Source: Syntrophaceae bacterium UBA6252
GTDB lineage: Bacteria; Desulfobacterota; Syntrophia; Syntrophales; UBA6807
Direction: 5' to 3'
NCBI GenBank assembly: GCA_002441265.1
Contig: DJVQ01000006.1
Coordinates: forward strand, 1 to 39,210
DNA: 39,210 nucleotides
Shown here: piece by piece, positions 15,648 through 23,641 of the stretch
Numbering within the stretch: the first letter of the stretch is position 1
How the letters are laid out: each line of letters begins with the position of its first letter
Notes under the pieces: generated by a model
The model's input: the letters and a program-made list of their open reading frames with translations, nothing else
Database searches by the model: none
Told to the model about the DNA's origin: nothing
Position numbers and translations under genes: made by a program

Positions 15648-16934
15648 TTGACACCTCGTTCCGAACACATCGTCGCCTGTCTCGACTGCGACCTGCTGCA
15701 GCGCATTCCCGAACTTCCATCGGGCACCGCGGCGCGTTGCCGGCGCTGCGGCCACAGGATCGCCTTCCACAAGCCGGACTCCCTGAATCGAACGCTGGCC
15801 CTGGCAATCGCCGCGGCCATCGTTCTCGTCATCGCCAACGTATCGCCGTTGATGGAGCTTTCGATTTCCGGGCGCAGGGTGGACACGACGATCTTCGGCG
15901 GCGCCTTGGAAATGTGGCACCGGGGCCAGCAGATCACGGCCGCGCTCGTCGTGTTCTGCACGGTGATCGCGCCCGCCGTTTATATCGGGATCATGACCGC
16001 CGTTCTGCTTGCCGCGCGGCGGGTCCCGGCACCGGGATGGATCGGTCCGTTGCTTCGCTGGTCCCTGTGGCATCAACCCTGGGCGATGGTGGAGGTGATG
16101 ATGCTCGGCGTCCTGGTGGCGCTGATCAAGATCTCGGAACTCGCGACGGTGATTCCCGGAATCGGCATGTTCGCCGCGGGCGCGCTCGTGGCGCTGATCG
16201 CCGCGATGACGATCGGTTTCGATCCCCGCGAGGTGTGGCTGCGGGTCCCGTGGCCCCGAAAGGAAACGCCGCCGGCCGGGAAGCGCCCGCCGGTCCTTCC
16301 GGACACACCGACGGGAATCGGGCTGGGTTTCGTTTCGTGCGAGTCCTGCGGGCTTTCGTCCAGGCCGGTCGATATCGACGATCCCGGCCAATGCCCGCGC
16401 TGCGGCGCGGAACGCGCCCTCCGGCGGCGCAATGCCGTCCAGCGGACCTGGGCGTTCCTCGTCGCGGCGCTCATCTGCTACATCCCGGCGAACCTGCTGC
16501 CGGTGATGACGACGACCACCCTCGTTTCCTCGGAAGAAGACACCATCATGAGCGGCGTCGTCCTGTTCTACAGGACCGGCTCGTGGCATCTGGCGCTGAT
16601 CGTGCTGATCGCGAGCGTGGTGATCCCGCTGGCCAAGATCGCGTCGCTGGCCTATCTGCTCGTCACGGTCCAGCGCCGTTCGACGGAGGGACTGCTGGAG
16701 CGGCTGCGGCTTTACAGGCTCGTCGAATTCGTGGGGCGATGGTCCATGCTCGACGTGTTCGTCGTGACGTTCACCGTCGCCCTCATCCAGATACAACCGC
16801 TCGTGTCGATCAAACCGGGAGCGGGCGTGCTTTTTTTCTCGGCGGTGGTCGTCCTGACCATGATCGCCGCAGAAACCTTCGATCCGCGCCTGATCTGGGA
16901 CGCCGGCAACGAACAAAGAGGTTCCTATGACTGA
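15648..16934 (+). CDS. pqiA: PqiA/LetA-type inner-membrane protein
   Basis: A 428-residue polytopic protein made of two tandem PqiA domains. Each starts with a zinc-finger-like pair (CLDCDLL..CRRCGHRI near residues 11-36; CESCGLS..CPRCGAER near 230-255) followed by four hydrophobic helices. PqiA proteins sit in the inner membrane and feed lipids to the MCE tunnel protein PqiB. Translation probably starts at a TTG (15648) with GGAGA 7 bases upstream; no ATG fits better. Its end overlaps the pqiB start by 8 bases, showing tight coupling. In E. coli the system is linked to envelope integrity and paraquat response; the exact lipid moved here is unknown. Confidence 0.9.
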   Translation: MTPRSEHIVACLDCDLLQRIPELPSGTAARCRRCGHRIAFHKPDSLNRTLALAIAAAIVLVIANVSPLMELSISGRRVDTTIFGGALEMWHRGQQITAALVVFCTVIAPAVYIGIMTAVLLAARRVPAPGWIGPLLRWSLWHQPWAMVEVMMLGVLVALIKISELATVIPGIGMFAAGALVALIAAMTIGFDPREVWLRVPWPRKETPPAGKRPPVLPDTPTGIGLGFVSCESCGLSSRPVDIDDPGQCPRCGAERALRRRNAVQRTWAFLVAALICYIPANLLPVMTTTTLVSSEEDTIMSGVVLFYRTGSWHLALIVLIASVVIPLAKIASLAYLLVTVQRRSTEGLLERLRLYRLVEFVGRWSMLDVFVVTFTVALIQIQPLVSIKPGAGVLFFSAVVVLTMIAAETFDPRLIWDAGNEQRGSYD

Positions 16935-18549
16935 AAACACCGATCTCCCGAATGTCCCGGAGGCCGCCACGGCACCCGGGAGGCGATGGAGGGTTTCCGT
17001 CGTCTGGATCGTTCCCCTCGTGGCAGCGATCGTCGCCGTCGGCATAGCGGTGCAGCGGATCCTGATGGAGGGCCCCACGATCACGATCGTCTTCAACAGG
17101 ACCGAGGGGATCGAAGAGGGAAAAACCTTCGTCAAGTACAAGGAAGTCAACATCGGCCAGGTGACGAAAGTGGAACTTTCAAAGGACTTCCGGAAAGTCG
17201 TGGTAACGGCGAGGATCGACAGGAGCGCGGAGGGCCTTCTCGTCGAAGACACGAGATTCTGGATCGAACAGCCCCGTGCCACCCTCAGCGGAATCACCGG
17301 CATCGGCACCCTGCTGTCGGGCAATTACATCGGGCTGGAACCCGGAAAGGCGAAGGAGGGACGGCGCGCGTTCACCGGCCTCGACGTGCCCCCTTCCGTC
17401 ACCTTTGACGAGCCGGGAAGGCGGTTCGTGCTCCAGGCCGCCACCCTCGGGTCGATCGGGAACGGATCCCCCCTGTATTACCGGAAACTGAACGTGGGAC
17501 AGGTGGTCGGCTATGATCTCGACAGGAACGGCAGGTCCGTCCGGATCGAGGTTTTCGTGCGCGCTCCTTACGACCGGCACGTCACGGACCGGACCCGTTT
17601 CTGGCAGGCGGGCGGCATCGACATGACCATCGGGGCGGATGGACTTTCCGTGAGGACACAGTCGGTTCTGTCGATGCTGATCGGCGGAATCGCCTTCGAG
17701 ACGCCCCCCCCGGAGGGAGATGGGGCGCCCGCCGCCGAGAATGCCGTTTTCGCGCTCTTCGGCAGCCGCATGGAAGCCCTCGCAAGTCCGGAAACGATCA
17801 CCACCCCCTTCGTCCTGTATTTCAGCGAGTCGTTGCGCGGTCTGGCCGTCGGCGCGCCGGTCACGTACATGGGACTGGCGATCGGGGAGGTCACCGGCGT
17901 CGGCTTCGAATACAGCCAGGAGAAGAACAATGTGCGGCCGCGCGTCGACATTGTGATCTATCCGCGGCGGTTCCTGGAACATGTAAAGAAATCGCCCGTC
18001 ATGGACGCCGCGACCCGGACGGGACCGGAGCGCCGCAACTTCATCGAAAACGCCGTGGAGCAGGGTTTTCGGGCCCAGTTGCGGAGCGCGAATCTCATGA
18101 CGGGACAACGCTATGTCTCCCTGGATCTGTTTCCCGGCGCACCCAGGGCAACCATCGACTGGACGAAGTCCCCCGTGGAAATGCCGGTGGTGCCAAGCGA
18201 CCTCCAGGATCTCGAGACGAAGATCCGCGACATTCTGGCCAAGATCGAGCAAATGCCCCTGGACGACCTCGGAAGGGATCTGAAGAAACTGGTCGGGACG
18301 ATGGACGGGGTGCTCAAACGCATCGACGGGGAGACCCTGACCGAAATCGGGACGACGCTCGAGGATCTCAGGCTGCTGCTCGTTCACATCGACGCCGCGC
18401 TGGCCGGCAAGGATGCGCCGGCCCAGTTTCAGCTTCGCGAGGCGCTGCAGGAGATCATCAGGGCCGCCCGGGGCGTCAGCGGCCTCACCGAATATCTCGA
18501 ACGAAATCCCGAAGCCCTGATCCGGGGAAAAGCACAGGAGAAACCATGA
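16927..18549 (+). CDS. pqiB: PqiB-type MCE lipid-transport protein
   Basis: A 540-residue protein with one N-terminal transmembrane helix (about residues 22-42) and three MCE (MlaD-like) domains, recognised by the repeated pattern at GKTFVKYKEVNIGQVTKV, GSPLYYRKLNVGQVVGY and GAPVTYMGLAIGEVTGV. A helical C-terminal part (about 410-530) follows, expected to form a coiled tube. Homologues assemble into hexameric needles that span the periplasm and move phospholipids between membranes. It overlaps pqiA at the start and pqiC at the end (ATGATGA), so all three are one operon. Length and domain count match PqiB rather than the seven-domain LetB. Confidence 0.92.
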   Translation: MTENTDLPNVPEAATAPGRRWRVSVVWIVPLVAAIVAVGIAVQRILMEGPTITIVFNRTEGIEEGKTFVKYKEVNIGQVTKVELSKDFRKVVVTARIDRSAEGLLVEDTRFWIEQPRATLSGITGIGTLLSGNYIGLEPGKAKEGRRAFTGLDVPPSVTFDEPGRRFVLQAATLGSIGNGSPLYYRKLNVGQVVGYDLDRNGRSVRIEVFVRAPYDRHVTDRTRFWQAGGIDMTIGADGLSVRTQSVLSMLIGGIAFETPPPEGDGAPAAENAVFALFGSRMEALASPETITTPFVLYFSESLRGLAVGAPVTYMGLAIGEVTGVGFEYSQEKNNVRPRVDIVIYPRRFLEHVKKSPVMDAATRTGPERRNFIENAVEQGFRAQLRSANLMTGQRYVSLDLFPGAPRATIDWTKSPVEMPVVPSDLQDLETKIRDILAKIEQMPLDDLGRDLKKLVGTMDGVLKRIDGETLTEIGTTLEDLRLLLVHIDAALAGKDAPAQFQLREALQEIIRAARGVSGLTEYLERNPEALIRGKAQEKP

Positions 18550-19139
18550 TGAAGAAAAGGCTGGACACTCTCATTGCCTGCGTATTCGTTGCCTTCCTTG
18601 CGGGGTGCGCGTCGTCTCCTCCATCCCGCTTTTACACGCTGAGCCCCGCTTCCTTGCCGGCCGGGACCCCGCAGGCGAACTGCTCCGTTTCGGTCGGTCC
18701 CGTGACGGTGCCCGCAGTCGTCGACAGGCCGCAGATCGTCGTCCGCACCGGCCCGAACACGGTCTTCATCGACAATTTCGACCGCTGGGCCTCGCCGCTC
18801 AAGGACGATATCGGGCGGGTCATTGCGGAGAACCTCATGGCCATGCTCGGAACGACGCGGATCACCCTGTTTCCGAAGTCGGCGGCCGACGACGCGTCCT
18901 ATCGAGCGGCGATCGACATCCTGCGCTTCGACTCGGAACCGGGAAAATCGGCGATCCTCGACGCGGTGTGGAAAGTGAGTTCAGCGAGTCAGGGACAGGT
19001 CCGCCAGGGCCGGACGACGATCGACGAACCGGCGCAGGACGGCTACGACGCCCTGGTCGCGGCGCACAGCCGGGCGCTCGGACGGTTGAGCGCCGAGATC
19101 GCCGCGGCCATCCGGGAACTCGAAGCCCGGAAGCCCTGA
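18546..19139 (+). CDS. pqiC: PqiC-type outer-membrane lipoprotein
   Basis: A 197-residue lipoprotein with a signal peptide ending in the lipobox LAGC (cysteine near residue 21). The mature part starts SSPPSRFYTLSP, typical of the PqiC family (ABC-type transport auxiliary lipoprotein), with the later motif NFDRWASPLKDDIGRVIAENL. PqiC forms the outer-membrane base on which the PqiB needle docks. The start overlaps the pqiB stop by 4 bases. Two adjacent ATG codons make the exact start uncertain by one residue. It is the last gene of the operon. Confidence 0.88.
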   Translation: MMKKRLDTLIACVFVAFLAGCASSPPSRFYTLSPASLPAGTPQANCSVSVGPVTVPAVVDRPQIVVRTGPNTVFIDNFDRWASPLKDDIGRVIAENLMAMLGTTRITLFPKSAADDASYRAAIDILRFDSEPGKSAILDAVWKVSSASQGQVRQGRTTIDEPAQDGYDALVAAHSRALGRLSAEIAAAIRELEARKP

Positions 19140-19172
19140 CGGAAAAAGTCGGAGGTCCCGTCCCGCAATGCC

Positions 19173-19199
19173 GGCCGGTCTTCAGGGAAGCGGCCTTTT
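19173..19199 (+). terminator. Possible terminator after pqiC
   Basis: GGCCG (19173-19177) pairs with CGGCC (19191-19195) across a 13-base loop, followed by TTTT. The stem is short, so efficiency is doubtful. Confidence 0.4.
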
Positions 19200-19425
19200 C
19201 CATATGACGCACGATTGACGCAATCGTAAAAAGGCAAATCAACACTTTTTCGAACGGCAAAGGAAAAAGCTCCGGAGGCAAGGCGCCCGAATCCCGCTGA
19301 CCGAGGCGTACGGATGGTACGCCAAAGGGTCGGGGGAAGAAGGGCAACGCCTCGAAAACGGAAAGCATTTCGGCATAATAACCGCAGCGGAAATCCATCC
19401 ACCGTCACCAGGCCCGCCCCCTTCT

Positions 19426-19466
19426 GTTATGTTTTATTTGACATAACACTCTTTTTACTATATATA
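19426..19466 (+). promoter_or_regulatory. Strong promoter embedded in a perfect ModE-type palindrome
   Basis: The arms GTTATGT (19426-19432) and ACATAAC (19441-19447) form a perfect 7-bp inverted repeat with an 8-base spacer. Inside it begins TTGACA (19438-19443), followed after exactly 17 bases by TATATA (19461-19466): a near-ideal sigma70 promoter pointing right, with start near 19473. The overlap with the -35 predicts repression. No gene starts within 500 bases downstream on this strand; the nearest is the aldehyde dehydrogenase at 20046. Confidence 0.65.
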
Positions 19467-19712
19467 TCCAAAACAGCCAGTTACTGAAAATGAAGTAATA
19501 AATTTTGCGCATAGTCGTTTCACCATATGACCGCCGCGATGCGGATGCGGCGGATCGAAGACATTCTCGACGGAAGAAACGACCGCGTCGACGATCGAAA
19601 AATACCAGTTGTGCCAAGCCATCCGACCCGTCCGTTCCCGGACGTGCTCGATGGTATGCAGGACAGGGTTGCAGGGTGCTGCAAACGTCGGGGTCATAGG
19701 ATCCCGGGTCAT
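19458..19712 (-). CDS. Small hypothetical protein (uncertain)
   Basis: An 84-residue frame whose ATG overlaps the stop of the 40-residue frame upstream (ATGA at 19712-19709). The translation is rich in His, Trp and aromatic residues in the middle (MAWHNWYFSIVDAVV) and I recognise no family. Its 3' end runs into the -10 of the plus-strand promoter at 19461. The overlap and downstream position are the only support for it being real. It may equally be a decayed or chance frame. Confidence 0.25.
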   Translation of the reverse strand: MTRDPMTPTFAAPCNPVLHTIEHVRERTGRMAWHNWYFSIVDAVVSSVENVFDPPHPHRGGHMVKRLCAKFITSFSVTGCFGYI

Positions 19713-19831
19713 TTCCCGCCAAACCGGATGAAATGCGGACGACGGTCGCAATGGAACGCTTCGGACCTCCGAATTTCAGCCTGGATCACCGGCACCACTT
19801 CTTCCGCATCGGAAATCGTCAGGGATTTCAT
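19709..19831 (-). CDS. Small hypothetical protein, possible transposase N-terminal remnant
   Basis: A 40-residue frame with a good ribosome site (GGAG, 7 bases before the ATG at 19831). The start MKSLTISDAEEV and the segment EIRRSE recall the N-termini of some IS630-type transposases, but the frame stops soon after and no inverted ends or other transposase parts are present. It could be a truncated insertion-sequence remnant or an unrelated small gene. The resemblance is from memory and weak. Confidence 0.3.
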   Translation of the reverse strand: MKSLTISDAEEVVPVIQAEIRRSEAFHCDRRPHFIRFGGK

Positions 19832-20045
19832 GGAGGTTCTCCATTGCAAGGCAGCTCGTTGCGCAACGATTGAAATCGCTGTGCCGATCGTTTCCGGTAC
19901 AAGGCATTCTCGAGATTGTCGTGATTTGTGACGGTTCGCGGCGGGAAACCACCGTGCGCGAAAAGGAGGTGAGGAGGTCGCCTGAGGTACAGACCGAGGT
20001 TCATCATCGTGCCACGCCAACTCAACGATTACGGAGGGTAAAAAA

Positions 20046-21527
20046 ATGAAAATGCCAAGACCGATGGATGAAAACTATAAGATGTTGATCGACGGCAAGT
20101 GGGTGGACGCCGGTGACGGCAAAACCTGCGAATCCTACTGCCCGGCCAATGGAGCGTTTCTCGCCCGTTTCCCCGACGCCACCGAAAAAGATGTCGACAC
20201 GGCCGTCAAGGCCGCCTGGAAGGCCTTCGATTCCTGGAAGAGAATCAGCCCCGTGGAACGTTCGGGCATTCTGCTGAAAATCGCCGACGTCATCGAAGCC
20301 AACCTCGCCAAGCTGGCCATGATCGAGTCCCTGGATAACGGCAAACCGATCCGGGAGACCACGGCGGTCGACCTTCTCCTCACCATCGACCACTTCCGCT
20401 ACTTCGCCGGCGTCATCAGGGCCGAAGAGGGCGAAGCGGTGATGATCGACGACAACAACCTGAGCATCATTCTCCGTGAACCGATCGGGGTTGTCGGCCA
20501 GATCATCCCGTGGAACTTTCCCATCGCGATGGCCGCCTGGAAGCTCGCTCCCGTTCTGGCCGCCGGCTGCTGCACCGTGATCAAGCCGTCCAGCACCACC
20601 TCGCTCAGTCTCCTGGAAATGGCCAGGCTCATGAACGAGATGCTGCCTCCGGGCGTCATGAACGTGATCACCGGCAGCGGCTCCGGCGCGGGCCAGTACG
20701 TCTTGAATCACGACGGCTTCCGCAAGCTGGCCTTTACCGGTTCCACCGAGGTCGGTTACGAAATAGCCCTGGCCGCCGCCAGGAAGCTGATCCCCGCCAC
20801 CCTGGAGCTGGGCGGGAAATCGGCCAACATCTATTTCCCCGATGCGCCCTGGGAGAAGGCGCTGGAAGGTCTCCAGATCGGGATTCTCTTCAACCAGGGA
20901 CAGGTCTGCTGTGCCGGTTCCCGCGTATTCGTGCACGAGGACATCTATGACAGGTTTCTGAAAGACGCCGTGGCGGCCTTCAGGAAAGTCAAGGTGGGCA
21001 TGCCCTGGGAGCAGGACACCCAGATGGGCCCCCAGATCAACGAAGTGCAGCTGGAGAAGATCCTGGCCTACGTGGAAGTCGGCAGGGAGGAAGGGGCCAG
21101 GGTGGCCGCCGGCGGTGCGCGGGCGACCGGGAACGGTCTGGAGAAGGGCGCTTTCATGCAGCCCACGCTGCTGGCCGACGTCGACAACGGGATGCGGGTC
21201 GCCCGGGAAGAGATCTTCGGACCGGTGGCGGCCGTGATCAAGTTCAAGACCGAGGACGAGGTCATCGCCATGGCCAATGACAGCGAGTACGGCCTCGGCG
21301 GCGCCGTCTGGACGAAGGACATCAACCGGGCCTTCCGGGTGGCCCGAGCGATCGAGACCGGCAGAATGTGGGTCAATCAATACAACAACCTGCCCGCCCA
21401 CACCCCCTTCGGCGGCTACAAGAAGTCCGGCATCGGCCGGGAAACCCACAAGGTGATCCTCGATCACTATACCCAGATGAAGAACATCTTCATAAACCTC
21501 ACCGACAGCAAGCTGGGATTGTACTGA
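20046..21527 (+). CDS. NAD(P)-dependent aldehyde dehydrogenase
   Basis: A 493-residue soluble enzyme of the aldehyde dehydrogenase superfamily, full length for the family. It has the cofactor-binding motifs PWNFP and FTGSTEVG, the general-base glutamate E254 in LELGGKS and the nucleophile C288 in GQVCCAGSR. It oxidises an aldehyde to the acid with NAD(P). Overall it is closest in style to betaine-aldehyde or AcoD/acetaldehyde dehydrogenases; substrate cannot be fixed. GGAGGG lies 7 bases upstream of the ATG. It is followed by a perfect hairpin and a DUF1858 gene. A link to acetaldehyde made by the dehydrogenase complex at 34-38 kb is possible but not shown. Its promoter may be the one at 19438. 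Confidence 0.9.
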   Translation: MKMPRPMDENYKMLIDGKWVDAGDGKTCESYCPANGAFLARFPDATEKDVDTAVKAAWKAFDSWKRISPVERSGILLKIADVIEANLAKLAMIESLDNGKPIRETTAVDLLLTIDHFRYFAGVIRAEEGEAVMIDDNNLSIILREPIGVVGQIIPWNFPIAMAAWKLAPVLAAGCCTVIKPSSTTSLSLLEMARLMNEMLPPGVMNVITGSGSGAGQYVLNHDGFRKLAFTGSTEVGYEIALAAARKLIPATLELGGKSANIYFPDAPWEKALEGLQIGILFNQGQVCCAGSRVFVHEDIYDRFLKDAVAAFRKVKVGMPWEQDTQMGPQINEVQLEKILAYVEVGREEGARVAAGGARATGNGLEKGAFMQPTLLADVDNGMRVAREEIFGPVAAVIKFKTEDEVIAMANDSEYGLGGAVWTKDINRAFRVARAIETGRMWVNQYNNLPAHTPFGGYKKSGIGRETHKVILDHYTQMKNIFINLTDSKLGLY

Positions 21528-21550
21528 AATCCGGCCAAAGGACCTCCACC

Positions 21551-21584
21551 GACCGGGACGCGGCGTAACCATCGCGTCCCGGTC
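21551..21584 (+). other. Perfect 12-bp hairpin between the aldehyde dehydrogenase and DUF1858 genes
   Basis: GACCGGGACGCG (21551-21562) and CGCGTCCCGGTC (21573-21584) with a 10-base loop. There is no T-run after it, so it is more likely an RNA stabiliser or processing site that lets the two genes have different mRNA levels than an intrinsic terminator. Confidence 0.55.
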
Positions 21585-21625
21585 CGGGAGGAAAGGGTGA
21601 AGCAACACCCGGAAGGAGCACGGGC

Positions 21626-21850
21626 ATGATCACTCGAGACACCCAGGTCGAAGATATCGTGAAGATTCCCGGGATCGTGAGCTATTTCATCCGGAACGGA
21701 CTTTCCCCCGTCACCTGCTCGGGCGCCTTTCCCCAGACCCTCGGCAGGCTTCTGGAGATCAGGAAAGTGCCCGATCCGGACGCGTTCATCGACGGACTGA
21801 ACGCTTTTTTGAAGGAACGCGCGGCAACCGCGAGGGGCGGCTCCGATTGA
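21626..21850 (+). CDS. DUF1858 domain protein
   Basis: A 74-residue protein consisting of one DUF1858 domain: ITRDTQVEDIVKIPGIVSYFIRNGLSPVTCSG. The expected pattern is an N-terminal helix followed by a GL-cysteine motif, as found at the start of ScdA/Ric-type iron-sulfur repair proteins and in many small anaerobe proteins. The family cysteine (TCSG, around residue 31) is present, which may bind a metal or take part in redox chemistry. GGAAGGAG lies 7 bases before the ATG. It is probably co-transcribed with the aldehyde dehydrogenase. Function of the stand-alone form is unknown. Confidence 0.75.
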   Translation: MITRDTQVEDIVKIPGIVSYFIRNGLSPVTCSGAFPQTLGRLLEIRKVPDPDAFIDGLNAFLKERAATARGGSD

Positions 21851-22020
21851 GATGTCGCAGGAAACTATATGCCATGCACGATCCCGGGCATCCCCGCATG
21901 CGCACACAGGCCGCCCGGCCTCCGTGCTTCAGCCTCGACCTTCTCCCTGAAAAAGCCGGACGTGTCTGAAAAGCGGCCCCCGTCCCGGATGCCCGTTGCA
22001 TTGAAATGACGGGCCGACAA

Positions 22021-22566
22021 TCACCCGAAGGTGCGTTTCAGGATGCCCTGGAACGCCCGGCCGTGCCTCGCTTCGTCCCTGCACATTTCGTGTACCGCGT
22101 CATGGACGGCGTCATACCCCAGCTTCTTGGCCAAAACGGCCAGGTCCTTCTTACCCTTGCAGGCCCCGAATTCCGCATCGACCCGCATCTGCAGGTTTTT
22201 CTTCGTATCGGCGGCGACGACCTCGCCAAGGATTTCGGCGAAGCGGGCCGCGTGGTCGGCTTCCTCAAAAGCAATGCGCCTGTATGCCTCGGCGACCTCG
22301 GGATGACCTTCCCGGTCGGCCTGGCGGCTCATGGCGAGATACATGCCCACTTCCATGCACTCACCCGTGAAGTTGGCCCGGAGCCCTTCCACGATCATGG
22401 GATCCATATCGTCCGCGATCCCTATTCTATGTTCATCGGCCCAGACCGGTTCCCCTTCCTTTCCTACACTGAATTTACCGCCTGCGGCACCGCACTGCGG
22501 GCACTTTTCGGGCGCTTCGGTTCCTTCGTGAACGTAACCACAGATTCCGCAAACAAATTTTTTCAT
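22021..22566 (-). CDS. Reverse rubrerythrin (rubredoxin domain first)
   Basis: A 181-residue protein with an N-terminal rubredoxin-type iron site (CGICG, residues 6-10; CPQCG, about 22-26) followed by a ferritin-like four-helix domain with the diiron ligands in GECMEVGMY, FEEADHAARFAEI and CRDEARHGRAF. The order rubredoxin-then-diiron defines reverse rubrerythrin, which in clostridia acts as an NADH-linked peroxide or oxygen reductase. It is cytoplasmic and protects anaerobes from brief air exposure. It follows cydB by 36 bases on the same strand with AAAAGGAGATTG before the ATG, so it is likely part of the cydAB transcript. Confidence 0.9.
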   Translation of the reverse strand: MKKFVCGICGYVHEGTEAPEKCPQCGAAGGKFSVGKEGEPVWADEHRIGIADDMDPMIVEGLRANFTGECMEVGMYLAMSRQADREGHPEVAEAYRRIAFEEADHAARFAEILGEVVAADTKKNLQMRVDAEFGACKGKKDLAVLAKKLGYDAVHDAVHEMCRDEARHGRAFQGILKRTFG

Positions 22567-22602
22567 CGTGAATCAATCTCCTTTTCCTTGGGATAGGCAA
22601 TG

Positions 22603-23637
22603 CTAAGCTCCATAAGCTTCCGATTCAGAAAGAACGTCCTTTTCCTCGATCCTGTTCCGGAATATTCGATACACCCAGATTTTGTAGCCGATGACGATGG
22701 GGACAAAGATCAGGGCCACAACGGTCATGATGGCCAGGGTATAGGGACTGGACGATGAATTGTAGATCGTCAGGCTGAAGGCCGGATCGATGCTGGACGG
22801 GATCAGGTTGGGGAAAAGGCCGGCAACGCCCGTGAAGGTGACAAAGAGGATGACAAGGCACGAAGCCGCAAAGGCCCTGAGCATGGCGCCCCTGGCTATG
22901 AAGTATCTGATTCCCAGAAGGGACCCCACCGCAACGGCAGGGATGGGCAGGAGGACGGGCGAGGCGAGATAGTTGTCGTACAGCCTGGTCGCGAAATGGG
23001 TATAACCCAGGAAAATGACCGCCACCGCCAGGAGGGGAAACCAGAGAAGCCCCGCCGTCTTACCGGCCCGCCTGCTCAAATTCCCCCCCGTCTTGACCGC
23101 GTCATAGAGTGCGCCGTGTACGGCGAACATCAGGACGAACAGGACCCCCGTCAGCAGCCCGTAAGGATTGAGCAGCGAGAAGAGGGACCCATGATACCCG
23201 TTCTGATCCATGGGCAGTCCGGAAAAGATGTTTCCGAAGGCGACGCCGAAAAGCAGGGCGGGGATGAAACTCGAAAGGACAATGGCTTTGTCGCAGGTCG
23301 ATTTCCAGGCCAACATATCCGCCTTTTCCCGGAACTCAACGGCCACACCCCGAATGATCAAGGCGACGAGAAGCAGCAAAAGGGCGGTGTAAAGGTAGCT
23401 GAACATGAGGGCGTACGTCGTGGGAAAGGCGGCAAAGGTCGCCCCGCCCGCCGTCAGGAGCCAGACCTCGTTGCCGTTCCAGACGGGTCCCACGGACCGC
23501 AGGAGCATTCTTTTCTCCGTCTCATTTTTCCCCAGGAACCCCGAGAGCATCCCCGTTCCCAGGACAAAGCCGTCAAGCATGAAATAGACCGCCCATAAAA
23601 CCGCCCAGAGAACGAACCACGTGATCTGCAGTTTCAT
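22603..23637 (-). CDS. cydB: Cytochrome bd oxidase subunit II
   Basis: A 344-residue integral membrane protein with about eight hydrophobic helices. The N-terminus (WFVLWAVLWAVYFMLDGFVLGTGML) carries the conserved FxLDGFDLG-like motif of CydB, and VGPVWNGNEVWLLTAGGATFAAFP is the central family signature. It pairs with CydA to form the quinol oxidase that reduces oxygen to water. AAGGAGAT lies just before the ATG and overlaps the end of cydA, with a gap of 4 bases, so the two are coupled. No cydX-like small subunit or cydDC exporter is present in the window. Confidence 0.95.
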   Translation of the reverse strand: MKLQITWFVLWAVLWAVYFMLDGFVLGTGMLSGFLGKNETEKRMLLRSVGPVWNGNEVWLLTAGGATFAAFPTTYALMFSYLYTALLLLLVALIIRGVAVEFREKADMLAWKSTCDKAIVLSSFIPALLFGVAFGNIFSGLPMDQNGYHGSLFSLLNPYGLLTGVLFVLMFAVHGALYDAVKTGGNLSRRAGKTAGLLWFPLLAVAVIFLGYTHFATRLYDNYLASPVLLPIPAVAVGSLLGIRYFIARGAMLRAFAASCLVILFVTFTGVAGLFPNLIPSSIDPAFSLTIYNSSSSPYTLAIMTVVALIFVPIVIGYKIWVYRIFRNRIEEKDVLSESEAYGA

Positions 23638-23641
23638 GACC

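Larger units (their letters stand above)
19140..20045. other. 906-base region without a secure gene
   Basis: Between pqiC and the aldehyde dehydrogenase gene. It contains a possible terminator (19173), a perfect 7-bp stem with a 3-base loop (ACGATTG-ACG-CAATCGT, 19211-19227), a strong promoter inside a ModE-type palindrome (19426-19466), and two small minus-strand frames (19458-19831). The part around 19420-19510 is clearly AT-richer than the surroundings. The 570 bases between the strong promoter and the aldehyde dehydrogenase start contain no plus-strand frame that resembles a known protein. Confidence 0.6.
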
